Below, in pieces: positions 8,236 to 16,418 of a DNA stretch of 64,000 nucleotides. Below the pieces are notes generated by a model, which was given only the letters and a program-made list of their open reading frames with translations, was not told the origin of the DNA and did no database searches. Position 1 is the stretch's first letter. Every line of letters starts with the position of its first letter. Source of the stretch: Bog-159 sp963707465 (GTDB taxonomy: Bacteria; Acidobacteriota; Terriglobia; Bryobacterales; Bryobacteraceae). The DNA lies in contig CAVPQK010000013.1 in assembly GCA_963707465.1 (NCBI GenBank), positions 1,302,001 through 1,366,000 of the forward strand. Direction: 5' to 3'. The translations under genes and the position numbers were made by a program.

Positions 8236-10671
8236 TTGACACGAGACCTGGTCTACGCGCTGCGGGGTTTTCGGCAGAACCCCAGGTTCGCGGCGGTGGC
8301 GACGGCCTCGCTGGCTTTGGGAATTGGGCTGAATGCGGCCATTTTCAACCTGGTCAGCGCCGTTCTGCTGCAGCCGCTGCCGGTGCGCGATCCCGCGCGG
8401 CTGGTTTCGGTATTCACACTGGATCGCATCAACCCCGGTTTGCTGTATAACTCGTACCCGAATTACCAGGATTATCGCGACCGCAACACGGTTTTCTCGG
8501 GACTCGCGCTATACACGCCAGTGGGGGCAACCCTCACTGGAGAAAACGAGACGCAGGATGTGCCTTGCCAGATTGTGTCCGGAAACTACTTTGAGGTGCT
8601 GGGCGTGAAACCGGTGCTGGGCCGCACGTTCCTGCCCGAGGAAGACCGCGCGCGCGGCGCCGGGGCGGTGGCCGTGATCAGCTACGCTTTCTGGACCAGC
8701 CATTTCGCCGCCAGCCGGAATGCCGCCGGCGCAACCGTGAGCCTGAACCAGCGCCGGTACACCATCATAGGCGTGGCGCCCAAGGGTTTTCATGGCCCCA
8801 ACGCGCTGGTGAGCACCAACCTGTGGGTTCCCATGACGATGGCTCCGCAATTGTTCGACATGGCGGACTGGATAGAACATCGCAAGGCGCTATTGTTCTC
8901 CATGGTGGGCCGGTTGAAGGACGGAGTCGGCCTGAAACAGGCGCAAGACCAGATGACGACACTGACTGCCCAATTGGCGCGGGACTATCCGGAGGACAAC
9001 CAGGGCCGCGCGGTCACGCTGCTGCCGTTGATCGAGTCCCTGATCCAGCCGAATTCGCGCGGCGGACTGGTGCTGGTGGGAAGCGTCGCGCTGGGCGCCA
9101 GCGGACTGGTGCTGCTGATAGCCTGCGCCAATGTCGCCAACCTGCTGCTGGTGCGCGCGGCCGGCCGGCGGAAGGAGATGGCGGTGCGCCTGGCGCTGGG
9201 CGTGAGCCGCGCGCGTTTGATCGGACAACTGCTGACCGAGAGCGCGCTGCTGTCGCTGGCCGGCGGCGCGGCGGCGCTGGTGCTGGCGCACTGGGGGCGG
9301 AATCTGCTGTGGAGCTATCGGCCGCCCTGGATCCTAAGCGGGGTTACCACGCTCGGTTTCGACGGCCGCGTACTGGGCTTTACGCTGGCGATCGCGGTGC
9401 TGTCCACGCTGGTCTTCGGATTGGCGCCGGCTGTGAGCGCGACGCACACCAATCTGGCGACGGAGCTGAGGGAACGCCGCAGCCCGTGGACCCGCGCGGG
9501 ACATGGCGTACACGCGCGCGGCTTGCTGATCATGGTGCAGGTGGGGCTCTCGGTGGTGGCGCTCACCGGCGCCGGCCTGTTCCTGCGCAGCCTGCGCTAC
9601 ACGGAGGCGGCCGACCCGGGATTCGACGCCGCCCACATGGCGACGGTCGCGCTCAACCTGAAGCCGCGCGGCTTCACGGAACAGGAAGGGCGGCAGTTTT
9701 ACGCGCGCGTGCTGGAGCGCGCCGCCAGCCTGCCGGGAGTGGCCGCCGCAACCCTGGCTTTCAACCCGCCGTTCACCGTACACCGGGCGCGGAGCCTTTC
9801 GGTGGCCGGGCAGGAAACCAGCGCGGGGCCGGGCGCGGTGGCTCTCATCGACCTGGCTGAGCCGGGTTATTTCCAGGCCCTGCGCATCCCGCTGCTGCGC
9901 GGCCGGGTGTTTTCGATCGGCGATTCGGAAGGCAGCCCGCGCGTGGCGGTGGTGAATGAAACGATGGCGCGGCGATTCCGGAGCGGAACCGACCCCATTG
10001 GGGCGCGCCTGCGCTTCTTCGGCGAGAGCGCGCCGGTGGAGATTGTGGGCGTGGTCAGGGATTGCACTTACATGGGCCCGGAGCAGGCGGCCCGGCCCAT
10101 GGTCTACCTGTGCCTGCGGCAGAATTATGCGCCCGCCGTTACATTATGGGTGCGCACCACGGGGGATCCCGAGCGAATGTTGGGCGCGGTGCGGCGCGAG
10201 GTGCAGAGCCTGGACCCGGATGTGCTGCTGTCGGATCTCCAAACCGCGATGCAAGTGAGTCGTGACTTGATGTGGGCGCCGCGCCTAGGCGCGGTCCTGT
10301 TCACGGCTTTCGGCGCACTGGCCGGACTGCTGACCGTGGTGGGCGTTTACGGGGCCATCTCTTACTCGGTCGGGCAGCGCACCCGCGAGCTGGGAATCCG
10401 CATGGCGCTGGGCGCCGCGCCGCGCGCCGTACTGCGGCAGGTGCTGGCGGAGGGAATGATTCCGGTGTTGTGGGGATTGGGGCTGGGGCTGGCCGCGGCG
10501 CTGGCGATCGCGGGGGTACTCGATAGCCTGTTGTTCGGCGTGCGCGCGCGCGATCCGTTGACGCTGGCGGTGGTGATGGCGGTGCTATTGGGGACGGCGC
10601 TGGCGGCTTGTTCGGCGCCGGCTTTGCGGGCGACGAGGATCGATCCGATGGTGGCTTTGCGGGATGAGTGA
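8236..10671 (+). CDS. ADOP-type (duplicated MacB/FtsX-like) ABC permease
   Basis: 811 residues from TTG 8236 (MTRDLVYALRGFRQNPRFAA), the signature opening of acidobacterial duplicated orphan permeases. Two halves are visible, each with a MacB-like periplasmic domain and an FtsX core. The first half has a membrane start (SLALGIGLNAAIFNLV), a periplasmic domain around residues 50-260, and the FtsX core near 285-400 (IACANVANLLLVRAAGRRKE). In the second half the FtsX core is near 690-805 (RTRELGIRMALGAAPRAVL). It exports or extrudes an unknown substrate, driven by an ATPase encoded elsewhere. Placed directly after the adaptor gene at 7009. Confidence 0.88.
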   Translation: MTRDLVYALRGFRQNPRFAAVATASLALGIGLNAAIFNLVSAVLLQPLPVRDPARLVSVFTLDRINPGLLYNSYPNYQDYRDRNTVFSGLALYTPVGATLTGENETQDVPCQIVSGNYFEVLGVKPVLGRTFLPEEDRARGAGAVAVISYAFWTSHFAASRNAAGATVSLNQRRYTIIGVAPKGFHGPNALVSTNLWVPMTMAPQLFDMADWIEHRKALLFSMVGRLKDGVGLKQAQDQMTTLTAQLARDYPEDNQGRAVTLLPLIESLIQPNSRGGLVLVGSVALGASGLVLLIACANVANLLLVRAAGRRKEMAVRLALGVSRARLIGQLLTESALLSLAGGAAALVLAHWGRNLLWSYRPPWILSGVTTLGFDGRVLGFTLAIAVLSTLVFGLAPAVSATHTNLATELRERRSPWTRAGHGVHARGLLIMVQVGLSVVALTGAGLFLRSLRYTEAADPGFDAAHMATVALNLKPRGFTEQEGRQFYARVLERAASLPGVAAATLAFNPPFTVHRARSLSVAGQETSAGPGAVALIDLAEPGYFQALRIPLLRGRVFSIGDSEGSPRVAVVNETMARRFRSGTDPIGARLRFFGESAPVEIVGVVRDCTYMGPEQAARPMVYLCLRQNYAPAVTLWVRTTGDPERMLGAVRREVQSLDPDVLLSDLQTAMQVSRDLMWAPRLGAVLFTAFGALAGLLTVVGVYGAISYSVGQRTRELGIRMALGAAPRAVLRQVLAEGMIPVLWGLGLGLAAALAIAGVLDSLLFGVRARDPLTLAVVMAVLLGTALAACSAPALRATRIDPMVALRDE

Positions 10672-10683
10672 GTGGGGCTGGCG

Positions 10684-11577
10684 TTACTGAGTAGTGTCGA
10701 CCGCGACCTCTTCTAAACAGATACCCTGTCCTGGCTCCGTTTCCAGCCCGGAGACAACCCACAGAAGGCTCTCACTGGGAATGCCCGATTCGAGGGTAAG
10801 TGTGAACGGGGCCGGCGGGACAACGGCGGGGATCGACCTGGACCACAATGGCGTCACAATGTCCGCGCCGTATTCCAGGCCGCCGAACCAGGTCGCCGGC
10901 GTGTCGATCCCGAGATCAAAACTCATCGTCAGCGTGCCGCTGGCGAAGCTGGCGCTAAGGCCTAGCGCGCAGGCTGGGGCACGTCCGATGGAGTTGGCGC
11001 CCGGCTCGGTGAACCACAACGCGCCATCCGGGCCCGCGGTGATTCCCAGTCCAACCGGGGGCGAGTAGAAGCGGCTGAAAACCCCGCTGGTAGTCATTCG
11101 CGCGATCCGAATGACTCTGTGATCACCCCGGCAGTAGTGATGCGCCCGATGTTGTTCTCTTGATGTTCCGTAAACCACAGCGCGCCCTCGGGACCGGCCG
11201 TGATCGCAACGGACTCGCTGCCTGTGGTCGGCACGGGGTATTCGATGATGGCTCCGGCCGTGGTAATACGCCCGATGTTGTTGCCCAGGTATTCGGTGAA
11301 GCATAACGCGCCGTCCGGTCCCGCGGTGATTCCGGTGGGCTGGCTATTGGCGGTTGGCACCGAGTGCTCAGTGACCGATCCGGCTGTCGTGATCCGACCG
11401 ATCGTGTTGTTTCCCTGCCCCGTGTACCACAGTGCTCCATCCGGCCCCGTGGTGATCGCGTAGGCGGCGGAAGGTACGGGGTAGTTGGTGATGTTGGTCC
11501 ACGTTATCGGAAAAGGAAGGCCCGTAGCCATCACCGGCGAGCCCAGCATAAGCGCCGCCAGGCAAAATGCGCGGCAT
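10684..11577 (-). pseudogene. Vgb-like (streptogramin-lyase-type) beta-propeller, frameshifted
   Basis: Tandem repeats of about 42 residues with the core ITAGPDGALWFTE and NNIGRITTAG are typical of virginiamycin-B-lyase-like propellers. The upstream frame (CLAALMLGSPVMA signal, then the repeats) ends at GVITESFGSRE-stop near 11094. Propeller sequence resumes in another frame with RIARMTTSGVFSRFY and runs to the stop at 10684, ending in a non-propeller domain (SFDLGIDTPATWFGG). The joint looks like a deletion inside the repeats that put the two halves out of frame. The 5' end is also doubtful: the open frame runs back into the REP copy at 11587 and I see no good start codon with a ribosome site. 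Confidence 0.7.
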
Positions 11578-11586
11578 GCCCCACTT

Positions 11587-11627
11587 GGCGGCCTGAGAGG
11601 CCGCCGCAGGCCACGGGCCTGCCCCAC
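11587..11627 (+). repeat. REP-like two-hairpin element, copy 3
   Basis: ggcggcctgagaggccgcc stem, then gcaggcc-acg-ggcctgc and cccac. It lies immediately beyond the stop of the cytochrome gene (which ends at 11629) and before the coding start of the broken propeller gene on the same strand. Confidence 0.8.
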
Positions 11628-11628
11628 G

Positions 11629-12708
11629 TTACGGCTTGATGAACTTGGCGTCGTCGATGGGCACGTTCTGCTTGGCTTCCTGGATCTGAATGGTGAAGCG
11701 TCCGTTGACCCGCGCCAGCGTCCAGCGGAACGGCACCTTCACGCCGTCCACCTCGCGATAATCGGCGTAGTCGATCTGGGTGGGATTGCGGCCGATGGGC
11801 GTGTCGGTATAGCGCACCATGCGCAGCAGCAATCCGGACGACTGGTCGAAGTAGAGCCGCACCGGGGGCTGGCCCTGGCGCATGCAGATCAGCGTGTAGG
11901 CCGGAGTGTCGCCGATGGTATCGGGATGGCCCACGCGGAATCCGGTGAAGATTTCCTTGATGTGGGTAGGGAAGTAGAAATCCGCGTCCAGCCGGGCCGC
12001 TTCGGCTTCCTGCCCGGACATGTCGCGCGCGACGTGCCCCGCGCCGCCGCCGAGCCATCCGCCCTTTCCGTCAAACGCGGTGATGCTGTCGCCCGAGGCC
12101 GCATGCGACACGGACATGCGCTTATCCGGAGCTTTGGCGAAGAGTTCGATGGGCGTTTCGTGGCCGGCGAACGAGATGTTGCCCTTCGACACGCGGCTGG
12201 TGATCTTGTGGAGCGCTTCGGCGCCGCCTATGGCGGCAACGTATTTGTCGAGGAGCTGATCGGCGGTGGGCGCCGCGGCCGCGGAAGCGGGGGGCTGCTC
12301 ATGGTGCTCGGGCTGCGCGTCGGCCGTCAAGACCGGCGGCGTGCCGACCGGGTCGTGGCCGCCGCGATGGCAGGTGTAGCAGGTCACTTCCTTGCGGCTG
12401 TTGAAGCTGTCCTTATTGATGGCCAGCGTCATGGCGATCATGTGGCGCGCGGTCTTCTTGGCCGGTTTGTCGTCGGCCTCGAATTTGCCCTGCACGTGGC
12501 AGAAGTCGCATTCCACTCCGAGCGACGCGGCGATGAATTGCATGGCGGGGAAAACCTGGTCGGCGGGCGTGCCGTTCAGGGCTTGAATGTTCTTAAAGGT
12601 CTGCTCGGCGGTCTTTCCGGCCGGGACGGGCTGGGCGGAGACGAGTGCCGGGAGAGCCACGGCACAGACAGCAAGGGCAACGAGCATAGCTCGCGAGTGG
12701 GAGTGCAT
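11629..12708 (-). CDS. Di-heme reaction-centre-type cytochrome c fused to a LolA-like domain
   Basis: 359 residues with a signal peptide ending VSAQ. Two CxxCH heme sites, C67-DF-C70-H71 and C110-YT-C113-H114, with QFIAASLGVECDFCH typical of the photosynthetic-reaction-centre cytochrome subunit family that is abundant in non-phototrophic acidobacteria. After a His/Pro/Ala linker the C-terminal half (from LLDKYVAAIGGAEALHKI) is a lipoprotein-sorting-like beta domain related to the free protein at 3207. A periplasmic electron carrier or sensor is likely; the partner is unknown. Confidence 0.85.
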   Translation of the reverse strand: MHSHSRAMLVALAVCAVALPALVSAQPVPAGKTAEQTFKNIQALNGTPADQVFPAMQFIAASLGVECDFCHVQGKFEADDKPAKKTARHMIAMTLAINKDSFNSRKEVTCYTCHRGGHDPVGTPPVLTADAQPEHHEQPPASAAAAPTADQLLDKYVAAIGGAEALHKITSRVSKGNISFAGHETPIELFAKAPDKRMSVSHAASGDSITAFDGKGGWLGGGAGHVARDMSGQEAEAARLDADFYFPTHIKEIFTGFRVGHPDTIGDTPAYTLICMRQGQPPVRLYFDQSSGLLLRMVRYTDTPIGRNPTQIDYADYREVDGVKVPFRWTLARVNGRFTIQIQEAKQNVPIDDAKFIKP

Positions 12709-12817
12709 TTCTTGAGACTAGCATCTGCCGCCGCAGAGCGCCTAGCCGGCAGCCGGCCTGCGCGGGGCCGTGGCCCCGCTAATTCGCCCGAAAATCGCAA
12801 CTCTTGCACCGGAAGAG

Positions 12818-12858
12818 GGCGGCCTGAGAGGCCGCCGCAGGCCGAGGGCCTGCCCCAC
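12818..12858 (+). repeat. REP-like two-hairpin element, copy 4
   Basis: ggcggcctgagaggccgcc plus gcaggcc-gag-ggcctgc and cccac. Unlike most copies it lies between divergent genes (cytochrome at 12708, porin at 12906), so it cannot be only a terminator for a neighbour ending there. Confidence 0.8.
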
Positions 12859-12905
12859 AATTTATAAGCGGACATGGGGCACTGGGTTGCCTGCTAGATT
12901 GGAAG

Positions 12906-14255
12906 ATGTGCATGACGGTGCGAATCGCTTTGGTTACCGCTTTGTCGTTCAGTTGCCGGCTGCTGGGTCAGTCGCCCGATGTTCCGGCGTTGGAAAACTG
13001 GAACCTGGATTATCAGGCTACGTCCATCGGCCAGACGCACGGCACCTTCAATGCGCCTTATACAGGGCCGCTCAGCCTGCAGGATTATCGGGAGAATGAC
13101 GTATCTCTGACCACCACGCTGTTCTTCGCTGTGCGGCTGGCGCCTAACCTGCAGTTCGTCTTCGACCCGGAGATTGCCGGCGGGCGCGGATTCAGCGGCG
13201 TGGATGGATTGGCGAATCCTTCCAACGGCGAGTTACCGCGCGTGGCCACGGCGACGCCCAAGCCGTATATTGCGCGGTTGTATCTCAGCTACGACTTCGG
13301 TTTCGGATCGGAAAAGGAACACGTGGAGAGCGACGACAACCAACTGGCGGGCGACCGGCCGATGGTACGCTACACGATCACGGCCGGCCGTTTCTCGCTC
13401 ACCGACTTCTTCGACAACAATGCTTACACGCACGACCCGCGATCGCAGTTCATGACCTGGGCCCTGATGTATAACGGCGCCTGGGACTATCCGGCGGACA
13501 CGCGCGGCTATACGTGGGGCTGGGTGCACGAGCTGCACACGCGCAATTGGAGTTGGCGATATGCCAGCGCCGCCGAGCCCAGAGTGGCCAACGGGGGCCG
13601 CTTCGACCGGCGCCTGTTGGTGGATCTGGGCACCGTCTTCGAAGAAGAACGACGATACTCCCTAGGCAGCCACCCGGGGACCATCCGGCTGCTGGAGTAT
13701 TTCAACCACACGCATTCGGGCAGCTACGCGGACGCCATCAGCCTGGGCGAAGAGACTGGAACGACACCCAATGTGGATGCCGTCAAACACTATGGAACGC
13801 TCAAATATGGAACCGGCGTGAACCTGGAGCAGGAGGTCGCGCACGATGTAGGGTTTTTTATGCGCCTGGGGTGGAACGACGGGAAGACGCAGGATTTCGC
13901 CTTTACGGCGATCGACCGGTTGGCCAGCGGCGGCGTATCGGTGAAAGGCACGAAGTGGAAGCGGAAGGACGATGTGGCCGCCACCGCTTTCACGGCCAGC
14001 GGCATTTCCGGTGTGCATGCGGTGTACCTGGCGCAAGGCGGCCTCGATTTCCTGATCGGAGACGGGCGGCTGAATTACGCGCCGGAATATGTTTGGGAGA
14101 GTTACTACAGCGCCCGGCTCTTTCCCGGATTCTTCGCTACGCTGGACTTGCAGCACGACAACAACCTGGCGTTCAACCACGACCGCGGTCCGGTGTGGAT
14201 CGAGAGCCTGCGGCTGCACATGGAGCTGGGGCTGCACCCCTGGTCGGCAAAATGA
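12906..14255 (+). CDS. OprB-like carbohydrate-selective porin
   Basis: 449 residues with an N-terminal signal (VRIALVTALSFSCRLLGQ). The beta-strand-rich body contains QATSIGQTHGTFNAPYTGPLSL near the start, the FSLTDFFDNNAYTHDPRSQF block, GYTWGWVHEL, and closing strands ending LRLHMELGLHPW. These match the OprB family of outer-membrane sugar porins. Start at ATG 12906 (MCMTVRIALV) or two codons later at 12912. Its stop overlaps the ATG of the transglycosylase gene (ATGA at 14252-14255), indicating translational coupling. Confidence 0.82.
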   Translation: MCMTVRIALVTALSFSCRLLGQSPDVPALENWNLDYQATSIGQTHGTFNAPYTGPLSLQDYRENDVSLTTTLFFAVRLAPNLQFVFDPEIAGGRGFSGVDGLANPSNGELPRVATATPKPYIARLYLSYDFGFGSEKEHVESDDNQLAGDRPMVRYTITAGRFSLTDFFDNNAYTHDPRSQFMTWALMYNGAWDYPADTRGYTWGWVHELHTRNWSWRYASAAEPRVANGGRFDRRLLVDLGTVFEEERRYSLGSHPGTIRLLEYFNHTHSGSYADAISLGEETGTTPNVDAVKHYGTLKYGTGVNLEQEVAHDVGFFMRLGWNDGKTQDFAFTAIDRLASGGVSVKGTKWKRKDDVAATAFTASGISGVHAVYLAQGGLDFLIGDGRLNYAPEYVWESYYSARLFPGFFATLDLQHDNNLAFNHDRGPVWIESLRLHMELGLHPWSAK

Positions 14256-15781
14256 TATTTCCCTTGAACAGATGTCTGGCCGCGCTGGCGGTAGCCTTAG
14301 TAGCCGCGCCGCCCGCGGCGACCGCGGAACCCGACTTCTTCGCGCCCACGCACCGTTTGCCGGGCGTCGGTATCGATCGGCAGACGCTTGCGGACCAGAC
14401 GCTCGAGCGGCGCACGGAGGCCATGATCCAATCGCAGACCTTCGGCATCATGCGCGAGCCGATGGCGGTACAGGGCGCCGAGCGCATATACGGTTCCGGT
14501 TTGCAGCGGCTGTTCCGGGATGCCGAGCACAACAGCGGGTTTCCGGCATCGGTGCTGCAGGCAATGGCCTATATCGAGAGCTGGGGAGTGGCGAATGCCG
14601 AGAGCCCGGCGGGGCCGCGCGGCATTCTGCAGATGGCGGAAGCCACGGGCAGGCGCATGGGATTGCGGATCGTCTATGTGACGCGCTATCGCGTGACCAA
14701 GACGAAGACCGCGGTGCGGAACAAGAAGGGTAAGCTGGTGTATCGCACGGTGCGTACCCGGGACCCGTACACGGCAATGGTGCGCGACGACCGCTTGAAG
14801 CCGGAGAAGGCCATTCCGGCCGCAGCCATGTACCTGGCCGGCATGGAGCAACGCTACGGCGGCCGCGACTGGGCGATCTGGGCCTACCACTGCGGCGAAG
14901 GCTGCGTGGCCGATTTTCGGGCCATGGCGAAAAACGCCAACGGGCTGGGCGACCTGCCCGCCAGCGTGGCCAAGGTCTTCTTCGGCTGCAGCCCGGTGTG
15001 GAATCGCGAGCTGTGTGATGCGATTCACGCGCAGATGGATCGCGACTACTCGCCCACTTATTGGTTCCGCGTGATGCGGGCGGAGCAGTTGCTGCACATG
15101 TATCGGGACTCCCCGACCGAGTTTCGGGACTTGGCCACGGAATACAGGTATCCGGCGTCGCCCGCGCAGAGAGCGCCGGACCGGCTGTCGGTCTGGCTGC
15201 GGCCGCAAGATTTCACTTACGGGACCGTGGATTCGATCCGCAACGAAGAGGGGAGCAAGCTGACGAGCGCTCCGGATGCCCCGGAATTCCTGGGCTACCG
15301 GGTGGATGCGACCGCGCTCCCGGTGGAGAATGGCGCGGACGACGCGTGGCGCGCGAAGGCGCTGCCCTCGACCATTGGAACGCTGGCATATATTGCGTTC
15401 GAGACCCGGCGCCTGTATGCGGCGCTGCGACCGGGGGAGGCGTTCGTGCCGCTGGAAGCTACCGCCCTGGTGCTGCCCAAGCCCGGGGCGGGCATGGCGG
15501 ACCACGCACAAGGCGCGCGGACGATGGACCACTCGAGCGGCCAGGTGTTCGACCTGGCCCTGCCCGGGCTTCCGCCGGACGAATGGAAATGCCTGCAGTT
15601 CGTGCTGGACGACTTGGGGTGGTCGGGCGCGTTAGGATTCATCGAGGAGCCGCCGGGGAAGCAGACGATGCACATTGGCTGTTCGCCGTCGTCGCGAGAT
15701 TTTTTCGCGCAGGTTTTCGAGGAGGCGCAGGCGGCGCTGCGGGAGCGAGGCACGCCTGCGGCGCCCCCGGTGGCGAATTGA
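14252..15781 (+). CDS. Lytic transglycosylase (SLT family), secreted
   Basis: 509 residues from ATG 14252, which overlaps the porin stop. A signal peptide ends around PPAATA (residues 20-25). The SLT fold is shown by QAMAYIESWGVANAES (catalytic Glu109-Ser110) and GPRGILQMAEATGRRMG. A basic insertion (RYRVTKTKTAVRNKKGK) and WAIWAYHCGEGCV follow. The C-terminal 200 residues are not recognised but carry FDLALPGLPPDEWKCLQF. It cleaves peptidoglycan glycan strands in the periplasm. A larger open frame starts far upstream inside the porin gene and is not credible. Confidence 0.82.
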   Translation: MIFPLNRCLAALAVALVAAPPAATAEPDFFAPTHRLPGVGIDRQTLADQTLERRTEAMIQSQTFGIMREPMAVQGAERIYGSGLQRLFRDAEHNSGFPASVLQAMAYIESWGVANAESPAGPRGILQMAEATGRRMGLRIVYVTRYRVTKTKTAVRNKKGKLVYRTVRTRDPYTAMVRDDRLKPEKAIPAAAMYLAGMEQRYGGRDWAIWAYHCGEGCVADFRAMAKNANGLGDLPASVAKVFFGCSPVWNRELCDAIHAQMDRDYSPTYWFRVMRAEQLLHMYRDSPTEFRDLATEYRYPASPAQRAPDRLSVWLRPQDFTYGTVDSIRNEEGSKLTSAPDAPEFLGYRVDATALPVENGADDAWRAKALPSTIGTLAYIAFETRRLYAALRPGEAFVPLEATALVLPKPGAGMADHAQGARTMDHSSGQVFDLALPGLPPDEWKCLQFVLDDLGWSGALGFIEEPPGKQTMHIGCSPSSRDFFAQVFEEAQAALRERGTPAAPPVAN

Positions 15782-15810
15782 GGGCGCGGTGGTTTAGAAT
15801 CGGCTTTGTC

Positions 15811-15915
15811 TTAGCGCGTGACGTGAAAGAGGATCCACAGAACCGTGGCGAGCATGCCCGCGCCGAGGAGCCTGATTTGGATGGCGCCGATGCCTCTCGT
15901 GTAATGCTCCGGCAT
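15811..15915 (-). CDS. 34-residue one-helix membrane protein
   Basis: Reads MPEHYTRGIGAIQIRL, then LGAGMLATVLWILFHVTR and stop. The hydrophobic LLGAGMLATVLWILF is one short membrane helix. Its ATG overlaps the stop of the AbiEi-like ORF upstream (TAATG at 15913-15917), which strongly suggests coupled translation. A paralogous stretch (SMLATVLSILYDVTR) lies in the ORF at 16094. At the DNA level the two genes share a diverged direct repeat of about 65-75 bp (15802-15876 and 16119-16193). Family not recognised. Confidence 0.5.
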   Translation of the reverse strand: MPEHYTRGIGAIQIRLLGAGMLATVLWILFHVTR

Positions 15916-16067
15916 TAACGGCGCCCTGATCGGACGATGAGGCCCTGCTGCTCCGCGAGACGGAGATACTGGCGGGCGATTCCGTGAGCCGCGAGATCGC
16001 GCGGACGAAGAATACCGGCGGCTTTCGCGAGCTCCTTGATTTTAGCGGTGGGTTCTACAATCGGCAC
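15915..16067 (-). CDS. AbiEi-type winged-helix N-terminal domain, stand-alone 50 residues
   Basis: From GTG 16067 (an in-frame stop lies a few codons upstream, so the frame cannot extend): VPIVEPTAKIKELAKAAG, then ILRPRDLAAHGIARQYL and RLAEQQGLIVRSGRR-stop. This matches the small N-terminal wHTH found in type IV antitoxins/regulators of the AbiEi group, where it is followed by a larger C-terminal domain. Here the protein ends exactly after the wing (SGRR), so it is either a minimal DNA-binding protein or the remnant of an AbiEi gene. The downstream one-helix gene is translationally coupled. It is too short to be picked up by routine ORF calling. Confidence 0.55.
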   Translation of the reverse strand: MPIVEPTAKIKELAKAAGILRPRDLAAHGIARQYLRLAEQQGLIVRSGRR

Positions 16068-16093
16068 TACTCGATTTTACATAACGTCGGGGA

Positions 16094-16303
16094 TTATGTA
16101 CAAGCCCCGACGGGTTTGGCATCGGCTTTGCCTTGGCGCGTGACGTCGTAGAGGATCGACAGCACCGTGGCGAGCATACTCCCGATAAGCCTGTTGGCGT
16201 ATAAGTACCTTAACTGAATAAAGGTCTGCGGGAAGAGAACCATATGAGTCCCGGGGGCCAGAATTAGTGATTCGCACGTCAAGCCAGATCCAAATAAGAT
16301 CAT
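16094..16303 (-). CDS. Small hypothetical protein with the same one-helix motif
   Basis: 69 residues; the C-terminal half (FIQLRYLYANRLIGSMLATV) repeats the helix motif of the 34-residue protein at 15811 (GAIQIRLLGAGMLATV), followed by LSILYDVTRQGKADAK. The N-terminal part (MILFGSGLTCESLILAPG) is unlike it. Probably a tandem paralogue or partial duplicate, directly upstream of the AbiEi-like ORF on the same strand. Confidence 0.4.
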   Translation of the reverse strand: MILFGSGLTCESLILAPGTHMVLFPQTFIQLRYLYANRLIGSMLATVLSILYDVTRQGKADAKPVGACT

Positions 16304-16418
16304 CGAAGCGCTCAGCTTCAGGTGTACGTCCGCCGCGGCGAGTTGGAGAGTCCCGAGCTTACCTCCTACGGCTCCGTTTGTGGACGCTGGGTTGATAAAT
16401 GCGTTCGTATAATCAGGG
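16304..16418. other. Short intergenic stretch, nothing recognised
   Basis: Between the mini-gene cluster and the 3' end of the kinase gene. Both flanking genes read leftward. I see no hairpin, repeat or convincing coding frame. Confidence 0.5.

Noticed and set aside
13514..14251. N-terminal extension of the transglycosylase by 246 residues
   Set aside because: Lies within the porin gene in another frame; the signal peptide at ATG 14252 marks the true start.
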